Part shown: piece after piece, positions 50,252 through 57,535 of the stretch
Position numbering within the stretch: the first letter of the stretch is position 1
Layout of the letters: each line of letters begins with the position of its first letter
Assembly (NCBI GenBank): GCA_964451255.1
Contig: CAYVHL010000001.1
Location: 248,001 to 312,000 of the forward strand
DNA from: JAHBTB01 sp964451255
GTDB taxonomy: Bacteria; Armatimonadota; Fimbriimonadia; Fimbriimonadales; Fimbriimonadaceae
Length of the DNA: 64,000 nucleotides
Direction of reading: 5' to 3'
The notes under the pieces: generated by a model
What the model was told of the DNA's origin: nothing
What the model saw: the letters and a program-made list of their open reading frames with translations, nothing else
Database searches by the model: none
Program-made: the position numbers and the translations under genes

Positions 50252-50488
50252 ATGAAACGCTACGTCCTCATAGCCGCGGCGCTTGGCGTCGCGACACTCT
50301 ATCTCGGCGGATGCGCACCGGAGGAGCACCAGACGGTCAACAAGGCACCCGCGAGCGCGTCCACGGCCGACACCACCGGGCAAAAGAACCAAGGTAACGG
50401 CGCTGTCTTTCCGGCCACCGACCCGCCGCCACCAGACGGTGTGAAGGGCAAAGGCGTCGAATTCGGCTCGAAGGCCGGCGGCGGTTAG
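50252..50488 (+). CDS. Small lipoprotein with GAVFPAxDPxPP motif, no upstream prepilin
   Basis: 78 residues: MKRYVLIAAALGVATLYLGG and lipid Cys21, then a hydrophilic chain ending GNGAVFPATDPPPPDGVKGK plus VEFGSKAGGG. The same GAVFPAxDPxPP...FG-x-K end occurs in the lipoprotein at 51552. Unlike its relatives it follows a helicase gene, not a prepilin. It has a terminator of its own at 50496. Confidence 0.8.
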   Translation: MKRYVLIAAALGVATLYLGGCAPEEHQTVNKAPASASTADTTGQKNQGNGAVFPATDPPPPDGVKGKGVEFGSKAGGG

Positions 50489-50495
50489 GGGAAAT

Positions 50496-50523
50496 GGGCT
50501 GGCCGAGCGCCAGCCCTTCTTTT
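50496..50523 (+). terminator. Rho-independent terminator
   Basis: GGGCTGG (50496-50502) and CCAGCCC (50510-50516) form a 7-bp stem with a 7-base loop, then TTCTTTT. Confidence 0.8.
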
Positions 50524-50667
50524 ATCGCCCTGCACACAGCTTGGCGAAAATTGAAGCGTAAGGATTACGCACCCAGATCCAGCATGAGTGCCGCAATTTT
50601 TGGGAACTCCCTTGTTTTAGGACTTTCGGCGTGGTAGAGTGAAAGGGATCTTTTGGAGATCGAACTC

Positions 50668-51543
50668 ATGAAACGTGCATTCACCCTCATCGAACTGCTG
50701 GTTGTGATCGCGATCATCGCCATCCTCGCAGCCATTCTCTTCCCGGTCTTTGCCCAAGCGAAACTCGCCGCCAAGAAGACCTCGGCCCTCTCAAACATCA
50801 AACAGATCACCCTGGCCGCCAAGATGTACCAGGGAGACTACGACGACATGTTTCCGCTGTCGCTCAGCGGTCGATACGGCAACCTCGGCTGCCCGACGAC
50901 GACCGGTTGCGCTGACGGCCTGCCCACCCCGTCCATGACTTGGGTCGGCATCACCGCTCCCTACATCAAGGCGATCAACATGATGGTCGACCCCGTCGTG
51001 GGAGACAGCCAAGGAAACATCGTCGGCCCGAACGCCTGGTACTACACGCAGAACCGGCGCCCGCAGGTTGGTTACAACTACCTGTTCCTTGGCCCGTTCT
51101 ATGCCTGTGACTCTGGCGTCGCCCGAAGCGAGAGCTCCGGCATCCACCCGGCCGACACGATCATGTTCACCCAGACCCAAGGCTTCACGACCAACCCGCC
51201 GAGCGGCTGGTACGCGGCGAACGCTCCGGGCGCATGGCCCATCATCGCCCCTGCCCCGACCGCCTGTATCTGGTGGGACGGCACGCAAGGTTCCGGTAAC
51301 TGGTCGGCCAACAACGGTAGCGTCGGCAAGATCACCTCAGACGTCCGTGCGGTCAACCCGCTCGGTGGCGCGGTCGTCGGATTCGTCGACGGTCACGCCA
51401 AGTTCCTCAAGGACTCGGCCATGGCCGCGGGCACCGACTACGGCACAGCTGCCTATGACAACGCCAACAGCGGCGCTGCCATCACCGACCTGACCAAGTA
51501 CCTCTGGACGCTTGACGGCACCGACAACGACCTTAGGTTCTAA
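50668..51543 (+). CDS. Large prepilin-like protein, subfamily B (copy 2)
   Basis: A 291-residue protein, leader MKRA-FTLIELLVVIAIIAIL, the shortest of the six, then FPVFAQAKLAAKKTSALSNI. Like the protein at 42991 it has GFVDGHAKFL (Asp241, Gly242, His243), a TIMFTQTQG segment matching TVMFSNRGS, and an end with TDLTKYLW. The ATG at 50668 is preferred to the frame opening at 50653. Upstream, GACTTTCGGC (50621-50630) is the reverse complement of the GCCGAAAGTC core found before the A2 genes. Confidence 0.88.
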   Translation: MKRAFTLIELLVVIAIIAILAAILFPVFAQAKLAAKKTSALSNIKQITLAAKMYQGDYDDMFPLSLSGRYGNLGCPTTTGCADGLPTPSMTWVGITAPYIKAINMMVDPVVGDSQGNIVGPNAWYYTQNRRPQVGYNYLFLGPFYACDSGVARSESSGIHPADTIMFTQTQGFTTNPPSGWYAANAPGAWPIIAPAPTACIWWDGTQGSGNWSANNGSVGKITSDVRAVNPLGGAVVGFVDGHAKFLKDSAMAAGTDYGTAAYDNANSGAAITDLTKYLWTLDGTDNDLRF

Positions 51544-51551
51544 CTGAGACC

Positions 51552-51803
51552 ATGCGGGGCCTTGTCTGTGCTCTATTGGCGGTCTGCTTTTGCACCGGCC
51601 TGATGGCTGGATGTGAGACGACGGACTTGACCGGCAGAGAACAGTACAAGGCCTCGCCCGAAGCTATCAAGGCAAGGCAAGACTTGAGTTCGGGCAAGAA
51701 GACGGGACAAGGTGCCGTCTTCCCGGCCTACGACCCATTGCCGCCGAAGGATATCGACGCCAAAAACAAGGATCTCAAGTTCGGCGAGAAGCTCAGCAAG
51801 TAG
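51552..51803 (+). CDS. Small lipoprotein with GAVFPAxDPxPP motif, following a prepilin
   Basis: 83 residues: MRGLVCALLAVCFCTGLMAG and lipid Cys21, then a charged chain containing GQGAVFPAYDPLPPKDIDAK and ending LKFGEKLSK. It begins 8 bases after the prepilin stop. The shared end motif links it to the lipoprotein at 50252. Confidence 0.82.
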   Translation: MRGLVCALLAVCFCTGLMAGCETTDLTGREQYKASPEAIKARQDLSSGKKTGQGAVFPAYDPLPPKDIDAKNKDLKFGEKLSK

Positions 51804-51888
51804 ACGATTCTCTCATAGCGACTTGTAGGCTCGGTTGCCTTAGAGCGCGCCCAACATTCAAAAACCGACTTTTCTTCTCATGGCGATC

Positions 51889-51923
51889 GGGGGTGTCGGG
51901 GCCTTAGTGCCCCGCGCCCCTTT
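51889..51923 (+). terminator. Terminator-like hairpin
   Basis: GGGGTGTCGGGGC (from 51889) pairs imperfectly with GCCCCGCGCCCC (to 51920), followed by TTT only. It closes the prepilin-lipoprotein unit that ends at 51803. Confidence 0.55.
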
Positions 51924-52007
51924 AATCTGTCTCAGTCAGCGTGCGGATGCTGACATCCGCGTGTCATTCACAATAAGTTCCACAATCGCCGCTTGGTCTA
52001 TACAAAT

Positions 52008-52029
52008 GGGCCGAAAGTCATGATATAGT
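52008..52029 (+). promoter_or_regulatory. Promoter-like element shared with the prepilin at 33352
   Basis: GGGCCGAAAGTC (52008-52019), four bases, then TATAGT (52024-52029), 33 bases before the ATG. The same order and spacing occur at 33243-33264 before the closest paralogue. Confidence 0.4.
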
Positions 52030-52062
52030 AGACATTGGGAGCAATCCCTGGAGTGATGAATC

Positions 52063-53034
52063 ATGCAAAGACGAGCGTTTACTCTCATTGAGCTGCTTGT
52101 CGTTATCGCGATCATCGCGATACTGGCAGCAATTCTCTTCCCCGTTTTCGCGCAGGCCAAGGAGGCTGCGAAGAAAACAGCGACCATCAGCAACCAGAAG
52201 CAGGTAGGCACAGCCGCCGCGATCTACCTCAACGACTACGACGACACGTTCCCGCTCATGCTGCGCTACAACTCGGCTGGTGGGGTGTGGCAATACGGGA
52301 CCTACTACGTCGTCCCCAACGGATGGGTCACGAACGGCGCCCGGAACGTCGATCCGCGACGCTCTGAGGAAGGTGCGGTCTTCCATAACAGCATCCAGCC
52401 GTATATGAAGAGCCTGAATCTGTTCGAGGCGTCCGGCAAGGCGGTGCACGATCCGGGTTGGACGTCTGTCGTGACCGGATACCAAGCCCCTTCGGTCAAC
52501 ATCTTCCCGAACGGGTTCCTGCATGGCTACAGCGCGACCTCGATCAACCAACCGGCTGACGTGCCGTTGGCTTGGGGCGGCGCTTACTATATGAACCTGA
52601 GGGGATCGGCGATCGCGAACCCGAGCCTTTGTTGCTCCGGGCCAAGCTGCCACTTCAACCCAGGCAAACCGCCCTCAGAGGCTGACGCCCTCGGTTACTG
52701 CGCGTTTCCGTCCTATGGTTACGTCTGGTGGGGCTTGGGCTATGACACCAACGTCCACCAGTACGGCAACGGCATGCCGTTTACCTACGCGGACACCCAC
52801 ACTCACTTCGTGAACCTGAACTTCCCGCTCTGGCCAGCCTATTCGGAGAACGTCAACGCCAACCCGTGGTCAGCAGGTGATCCGAATGGTTCGCCAGGCA
52901 CGGCGTATTGGATGACCGACTGCGTCGCCCCTGGCTCAGGTAAGAACCCTGGCGTGAACACGTTCTACGCCGGATACTTCCGACCGGACAAGGCCAACTA
53001 CACAGCCGCTGACTGCGACTTCGGAGGAGGCTAG
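52063..53034 (+). CDS. Large prepilin-like protein, subfamily A2 (copy 2)
   Basis: A 323-residue protein, leader MQRRA-FTLIELLVVIAIIAIL and FPVFAQAKEAAKKTATIS. It pairs with the protein at 33352 through AAIYLNDYDDTFPL and the DTH segment (YADTHTHFVNL). NPSLCC gives Cys190/191 and Cys195. The FRPD motif (GYFRPDKANYT) is followed by a short extra tail ending DCDFGGG, unlike the other A proteins. A lipoprotein gene follows 11 bases after the stop. Confidence 0.88.
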   Translation: MQRRAFTLIELLVVIAIIAILAAILFPVFAQAKEAAKKTATISNQKQVGTAAAIYLNDYDDTFPLMLRYNSAGGVWQYGTYYVVPNGWVTNGARNVDPRRSEEGAVFHNSIQPYMKSLNLFEASGKAVHDPGWTSVVTGYQAPSVNIFPNGFLHGYSATSINQPADVPLAWGGAYYMNLRGSAIANPSLCCSGPSCHFNPGKPPSEADALGYCAFPSYGYVWWGLGYDTNVHQYGNGMPFTYADTHTHFVNLNFPLWPAYSENVNANPWSAGDPNGSPGTAYWMTDCVAPGSGKNPGVNTFYAGYFRPDKANYTAADCDFGGG

Positions 53035-53045
53035 GCCCACCTGAC

Positions 53046-53228
53046 ATGAAGAAGCTAGGTGCATTGCTCGTGGCTGTTTGTCTGGGCCTCTTTTGTCTGG
53101 CGGGTTGCCAATCCACAGAAGGAAGCTCCGACTACGGCGGAGAAGTGAAGAAGGCGACGGACGTTGACGCCGCCAAGAAGACGCCGAACCGGCAGGGCGG
53201 TAACATGCCGCAGCCAAGCCTCGACTAG
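53046..53228 (+). CDS. Small lipoprotein following a prepilin
   Basis: 60 residues: MKKLGALLVAVCLGLFCLAG and lipid Cys21, then QSTEGSSDYGGEVKKATDVD and a Lys/Asn/Pro-rich end. Same architecture as the other small lipoproteins; a strong terminator follows. Confidence 0.8.
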   Translation: MKKLGALLVAVCLGLFCLAGCQSTEGSSDYGGEVKKATDVDAAKKTPNRQGGNMPQPSLD

Positions 53229-53254
53229 CGCGAGGCGAAGCACCTCAGAAGACA

Positions 53255-53288
53255 AAGCCCCTTGGCGTCCGCCAAGGGGCTTACTTCT
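53255..53288 (+). terminator. Rho-independent terminator closing the prepilin region
   Basis: AAGCCCCTTGGC (53255-53266) and GCCAAGGGGCTT (53271-53282) form a perfect 12-bp stem with a 4-base loop, followed by ACTTCTT. Confidence 0.85.
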
Positions 53289-53348
53289 TCAGGTCAAGCA
53301 GCGACATTTGGCCCAGGCCCGGAGTCGGGGACACAACACATTGTCCAG

Positions 53349-54539
53349 GTGCGCAACATCCACGCCGCTCTGCGGAGCCTGGCCGAACACTGGCAACGGG
53401 CGGTGCTGAGCGGCCTGGGCGTGGCGGTCGCCAGCATCGCCATCATCCTGCTGGTGAGCATCGGCCTCGGCGTACAAAAGGACGTCAGCGGACAGGTCGA
53501 CTCGCTTGGTGTGAACCTCTTGGTCGTCGTTCCTGGTCACGTCGAGTTCGGCACATTCAACCCGAACCTGGCCGGCAAGAGTTACATAGACGAACGGGCC
53601 GCCGACGCCGTCCGCTCGGTGCCGGGAGTCCAAGACGTGGCCGAACTCAGCTTCGCCGGCGGTTCCGTCAAGGTGGGGGACAAAGAGACCTTTCCCTTTG
53701 TCATCGCCACCACCCCGACGTGGAAGGCGGTCCACCGTGTGACGATGGTCGAGGGCCGTTTCTTCGACGTCTCGGGTGAGACAACCGCGGTCTGTGTCCT
53801 CGGTGACGCCGCGAAGACCGAGCTCTTCGGCAAAGGCCCGGCGGTCGGCAAGACGGTCAAGATCGGCGCCCGGGACTACCTCGTGGTCGGCGTCGCCAGC
53901 GAGAAGAAGGCAGGCACGAGCCTATTCGCCAGCCTCAGCCTTGACAACGTCGCCTATATCCCCCTCAAGTATCTCCGCTCACAGGAGGACGACGTCCAGG
54001 TCGACCGCTTGTTTGTCCAGGTCAGCAATCGGCACGAGCCAAAGTCGCTGGTCAAGAGCGTCGAATCCGCCCTTGGGACGGTTCTTGATAGGAGCCAATA
54101 CAGCGTACTCACCCAGGAGGACCTTCTCGGCTTGGTCTACCAAGTGCTCAGCATCCTGTCCACTCTTGTCGTCGGCCTGACGAGCATCGCCTTGTTCGTC
54201 GGCGGCGTGGGGGTCATGACCGTCGCTCTCATGTCGGTGAACGAGCGGCAGAAGGAGATCGGCGTCCGCAAGACGGTCGGCGCCCGCAGGTCGGACATCT
54301 TCATCCAGTTCTTGTGCGAAAGTGTCTGCGTCGGCACAGCCGGGGTCTGTGTCGGCCTGCTTGTGAGCGCCGTCGCTATCGTTTTGATCGCCCGGTTCAC
54401 GGCGATCAAGCCACTCTTGACCCCGCTGACGGTGGCAACCGCCTTTGCTGTGGGAGTCGGCGTCGGGGCAGTGTTCGGCCTCCTGCCCGCCCTCAAGGCC
54501 GCCCGACAAGATCCTGTGGTCAGCCTTCGCAAGGAGTAG
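53349..54539 (+). CDS. MacB/FtsX-type ABC transporter permease
   Basis: A 396-residue protein. One helix (about 18-42), a periplasmic MacB-type core domain (about 50-250), then three helices with the FtsX signature: VGGVGVMTVALMSVNERQKE, IGVRKTVGARRSDIFIQF and the end LPALKAARQDPVVSLRKE. MacB-family permeases act as mechanotransmitters rather than channels. Neither the ATPase nor a membrane-fusion partner is next to it. I chose the GTG at 53349 because the frame upstream runs through the terminator at 53255-53288; an upstream start at 53262 is unlikely. Confidence 0.87.
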   Translation: MRNIHAALRSLAEHWQRAVLSGLGVAVASIAIILLVSIGLGVQKDVSGQVDSLGVNLLVVVPGHVEFGTFNPNLAGKSYIDERAADAVRSVPGVQDVAELSFAGGSVKVGDKETFPFVIATTPTWKAVHRVTMVEGRFFDVSGETTAVCVLGDAAKTELFGKGPAVGKTVKIGARDYLVVGVASEKKAGTSLFASLSLDNVAYIPLKYLRSQEDDVQVDRLFVQVSNRHEPKSLVKSVESALGTVLDRSQYSVLTQEDLLGLVYQVLSILSTLVVGLTSIALFVGGVGVMTVALMSVNERQKEIGVRKTVGARRSDIFIQFLCESVCVGTAGVCVGLLVSAVAIVLIARFTAIKPLLTPLTVATAFAVGVGVGAVFGLLPALKAARQDPVVSLRKE

Positions 54540-54542
54540 GCG

Positions 54543-54860
54543 TCACGGATAGTGGACCGTGCAGTGGACCTCTTGGTTGGCGTCGCCGATCGTGTAGGTA
54601 CCACCGCCGGGACAAGTAGGAAACTTCTTGAGATACTCCTCAAGCTCAATGGGAGTGGCCACGTCCGTCGCCACCTTGCCGTGGTCTTGGACCCACATTT
54701 GTTTCGCCTGGTTGATCTTCCCCCGGTTCTCCTCACAGGCAGCCTGTTGGCTCGTCTCGCGCACTTTGATCCAGGAAGGCACAGCGATAGCAAGGAGGAT
54801 GCCGATGATCAGGACGACGATCATGATCTCGACCAGGGTGAATCCGCTTCGCTTAGACAT
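54543..54860 (-). CDS. GspG/PilA-type pseudopilin
   Basis: 105 residues with leader MSKRSG-FTLVEIMIVVLIIGIL, Glu at mature position 5, and a short globular part ending CTVHYP. FPTCPGGGTYTIGD near the end matches the small pseudopilin/competence pilin pattern. Cys in CEEN, TCPG and HCTV could form disulfides. It has Gly before the cleavage site, whereas the six large prepilins have Ala. It is convergent with the MacB-like gene (3 bases between). Confidence 0.88.
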   Translation of the reverse strand: MSKRSGFTLVEIMIVVLIIGILLAIAVPSWIKVRETSQQAACEENRGKINQAKQMWVQDHGKVATDVATPIELEEYLKKFPTCPGGGTYTIGDANQEVHCTVHYP

Positions 54861-54920
54861 GGTCCGACAGTCTCATGGTTCTTATCGGTTCCAATCCGAA
54901 TCTGCTTGACCCGTATATTC

Positions 54921-54957
54921 AAAAACTAGATAGACCGCTGGCATCCAGCGGTCTATC
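54921..54957 (-). terminator. Rho-independent terminator for the gene at 54979
   Basis: A perfect 13-bp stem, GATAGACCGCTGG with CCAGCGGTCTATC (54929-54941 and 54945-54957), has a 3-base loop; on the minus strand it is followed by TAGTTTTT. Confidence 0.9.
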
Positions 54958-54978
54958 ATTCCCACTAGGGGCCGATCC

Positions 54979-55491
54979 TCAGTGCTTGGTCGTGCCGCCG
55001 CCGTGAGAGGATGTTTTCGTCGTCCCCCCAGTATGGGTCGACCTCGTCGAAGTCGTGGTCGAACCCGTCTTGCCCATTTTCCGGATGAACGTGATCTCGA
55101 TCTTGTTCGCCTTGAGGGTCAGGCCCTTGGCCGTGCCATAGATCGTGACCGTCGAACCCGGTGTGAGAGACTTGAGGCTGGCCGCCTTGCCTGCTTTGTC
55201 AACTACCTTGGCCGTCTTGGCGTCGACGGTGAACTTGCCAGGGTGCTTCTTGTCGGCGGAACCGAACTTGAAGGTGTTGTCCTTCATCGGATCCTTTGTC
55301 ACCGTCCCCCAGAACTTGTCACCGATGGGCGCCTTAGCTTGCGAGGTCGCTGTCGTCGCGTGACCCCGCGGGTTGGCCGGTCTGGCGTTCTTTGGCGCGG
55401 TCGGTGGCTTCGTCTTGGTCTGTGCCATAGCACCGGTGACCATAAGCATCGCCATGGTGGTGGCGAAGAATATTCGCAGCAGCGGTTTCAT
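54979..55491 (-). CDS. Secreted basic protein of unknown function
   Basis: A 170-residue protein with a signal peptide (MKPLLRIFFATTMAMLMVTG, cleavage near AMA before QTK). The mature chain is Lys/Thr-rich with a small beta core (FTVDAKTAKVVDKAG, GSTVTIYGTAKGLTLKANK) resembling an OB- or DUF5666-like fold. The flanks are low-complexity (PPTAPKNARPANPRG; Ser/Thr/Gly/His-rich end). It is monocistronic with its own terminator. The opposing plus frame of similar length lacks any signal or pattern. Confidence 0.72.
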   Translation of the reverse strand: MKPLLRIFFATTMAMLMVTGAMAQTKTKPPTAPKNARPANPRGHATTATSQAKAPIGDKFWGTVTKDPMKDNTFKFGSADKKHPGKFTVDAKTAKVVDKAGKAASLKSLTPGSTVTIYGTAKGLTLKANKIEITFIRKMGKTGSTTTSTRSTHTGGTTKTSSHGGGTTKH

Positions 55492-55573
55492 TTGTAGTCT
55501 CCAGTCTCGGCAGGCATGGTTGCGCTCTGCCGCCTGAATACTACGACGCTAAAGCTCCCCTAGAAAGCACGGG

Positions 55574-57436
55574 TCACGCCTCAGATTGTAGTTTTCTTAG
55601 CAAGTCTGGCACCGTCATCGCGCCAAGGTCGTCGCCGCTCCTGGCGCGCACGCCGATCGTACTGGCTTCCGCGTCCTTGTCCCCTACGACCAACATGTAC
55701 GGCACCTTCTGGTGCGTGTTGTCGCGGATCTTCTTGCCGAGAGACTGCCGACGGTCGTCCACTGTCACGCGGAACGAGCCCGCCCCGACGACCGGTTGGA
55801 ACACGACGCTCTCCTCCGCCTGGTCCGCATGAGATTTGAAATCGAATCCCTGCAGGGCCGAAGCAACCGCGTAGGCGTAGGCGTTGTGCCGGTCGGCGAT
55901 CGGCAAGACCGCCACCTGCACCGGCGCCAGCCACAAGGGGAATTCGCCGGCATAGTGCTCGGTGAGAAGCCCGATCATGCGCTCTAGTGAGCCGAACGGC
56001 GCCCGGTGGATCATGATCGGGCGGTGCGGCTTGCTGTCCTCGCCGATGTACTCGAGGTCGAACCTCTCAGGCAGGTTGTAGTCCACTTGGACGGTGCCCA
56101 TCTGCCAGTCCCGGCCGAGGGCGTCTTTTATGATCAAGTCCAACTTCGGCCCATAGAACGCCGCATCCCCGGGAGAGACGAAGTAATCCATCCCCATCCG
56201 CTTGCACGCCGTCTCGATCGCCGATTGGGCGGCCTGCCAGTTCTCGTCGTGGCCGATGTACTTGCTGCTGGCGGGGTCCTTTGTGCCGAGGCGGGCCTTG
56301 AAATCGGTCAGTCCCAGCTTTTTGAGCACAACTTGCATGAGTTCGACGACACCGACGAACTCATCGACCAATTGGTCGGGCCGGACGAAGAGGTGGGCGT
56401 CGTCCTGCGTGAAGCCTCGGGCACGCAATATGCCGGTGACCTCCCCGCTCTGTTCATAGCGGTGGACCGTGCCGAATTCGGCGTACCGGATCGGCAGGTC
56501 TCGATAGCTCCGCATCGCCGACTGGTAGATCTCGATGTGGAACGGGCAGTTCATGGGCTTGAGAATGTAGGTCTCCTTCTCGTCATCCTCCATGAAGGGG
56601 AACAACTTGTCCCTGAACGTGATGATGTGCCCGCTCTTCTCGTAAAGCTTGATGCTGGCCAATTGGGGTGTGATGACCGGCTGGTATCCACGGGACAACT
56701 GCTCCTCACGTAGGAACTGGACCATCGTCTCGCGCAGGACCGCACCTTTCGGCAACCAAAGGGCTAGACCCGTCCCGACGCGGGGCGAGAACATGAACAG
56801 GCCAAGCTCACGGCCAAGCAACCGATGGTCGCGTTTCTTGGCCTCTTCGAGCTGGTGCAAGTAGGCTTCAAGCTCCTCTTTCGTCTCGAAGGCCGTGCCA
56901 TAGATACGCGTCAGTTGCTTGTTCTTGACGTCGCCTCTCCAATAGGCGCCGGCCAAAGACATCAGCTTGAAGTGCTTGATTTGGCCTGTGTTCTCGACGT
57001 GGGGCCCACGGCACAGGTCGATAAAGACGTGCTCAGTTCCCTGCTTGTCGACACCGCGCTGCTCATAGAACGTGATCGGCTGGCCGTCGGGGATGGCATC
57101 GAGCAGTTGCAGTTTGTATTCGGCGTTGCTCTCACCCTGGCCGTTCGTCGTCTCTTTGAGGATGATGCGCCTGGCGTCGTCGCGGTCGGCCGCTTGTCGA
57201 CGCTCAATGGGCTCCTTGAGGTTTGAGAGCTCGCGCATGCGCTTCTCTATCTTCCCAAGGTCCTCTTCTTTCAGAGGCTCCTCGAAGTCGATGTCGTAGT
57301 AGAAGCCGTTTTCGATTGGCGGACCGATGGATAGCCTGGATGATGGCCAGAGTTCGCTGACGGCTTGGGCCATCAGGTGGGCGGCTGAGTGTCGCAACCG
57401 GTATAGGTCGGACTCTTCGTAAGCTTGTGGCTGCAT
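55574..57436 (-). CDS. thrS: Threonine-tRNA ligase, without the N-terminal TGS domain
   Basis: A 620-residue class II synthetase. The editing domain carries HSAAHLMAQAV; the catalytic core has the class II motif 2 region RYAEFGTVHRYEQSGE with GILRARGFTQDDAHLF and zinc-ligand Cys/His in MNCPFHIEIYQ; the anticodon-binding domain is at the end (QVAVLPIADRHNAYA...). The chain begins directly with the editing domain, so the TGS domain of about 60 residues is missing. The ATG at 57436 has GGGAGGG upstream at proper spacing; the few codons upstream cannot supply TGS. Confidence 0.95.
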   Translation of the reverse strand: MQPQAYEESDLYRLRHSAAHLMAQAVSELWPSSRLSIGPPIENGFYYDIDFEEPLKEEDLGKIEKRMRELSNLKEPIERRQAADRDDARRIILKETTNGQGESNAEYKLQLLDAIPDGQPITFYEQRGVDKQGTEHVFIDLCRGPHVENTGQIKHFKLMSLAGAYWRGDVKNKQLTRIYGTAFETKEELEAYLHQLEEAKKRDHRLLGRELGLFMFSPRVGTGLALWLPKGAVLRETMVQFLREEQLSRGYQPVITPQLASIKLYEKSGHIITFRDKLFPFMEDDEKETYILKPMNCPFHIEIYQSAMRSYRDLPIRYAEFGTVHRYEQSGEVTGILRARGFTQDDAHLFVRPDQLVDEFVGVVELMQVVLKKLGLTDFKARLGTKDPASSKYIGHDENWQAAQSAIETACKRMGMDYFVSPGDAAFYGPKLDLIIKDALGRDWQMGTVQVDYNLPERFDLEYIGEDSKPHRPIMIHRAPFGSLERMIGLLTEHYAGEFPLWLAPVQVAVLPIADRHNAYAYAVASALQGFDFKSHADQAEESVVFQPVVGAGSFRVTVDDRRQSLGKKIRDNTHQKVPYMLVVGDKDAEASTIGVRARSGDDLGAMTVPDLLRKLQSEA

Positions 57437-57535
57437 TTTGTGATCCCTCCCAGACAATGGGATTGAGCTGTCGGTGGCATTATACTGTCGGTGATCGTGG
57501 GTTCAGGGAACAGCGCCCTACGTTCCAGACGTCTA

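Noticed and set aside
53262..53348. Upstream start for the MacB-like permease
   Set aside because: It would put the ribosome-binding region and first codons within the terminator hairpin of the previous gene.
54982..55497. A 171-codon plus-strand frame opposite the secreted basic protein
   Set aside because: The minus frame has a signal peptide and a matching downstream terminator; the plus frame has neither.
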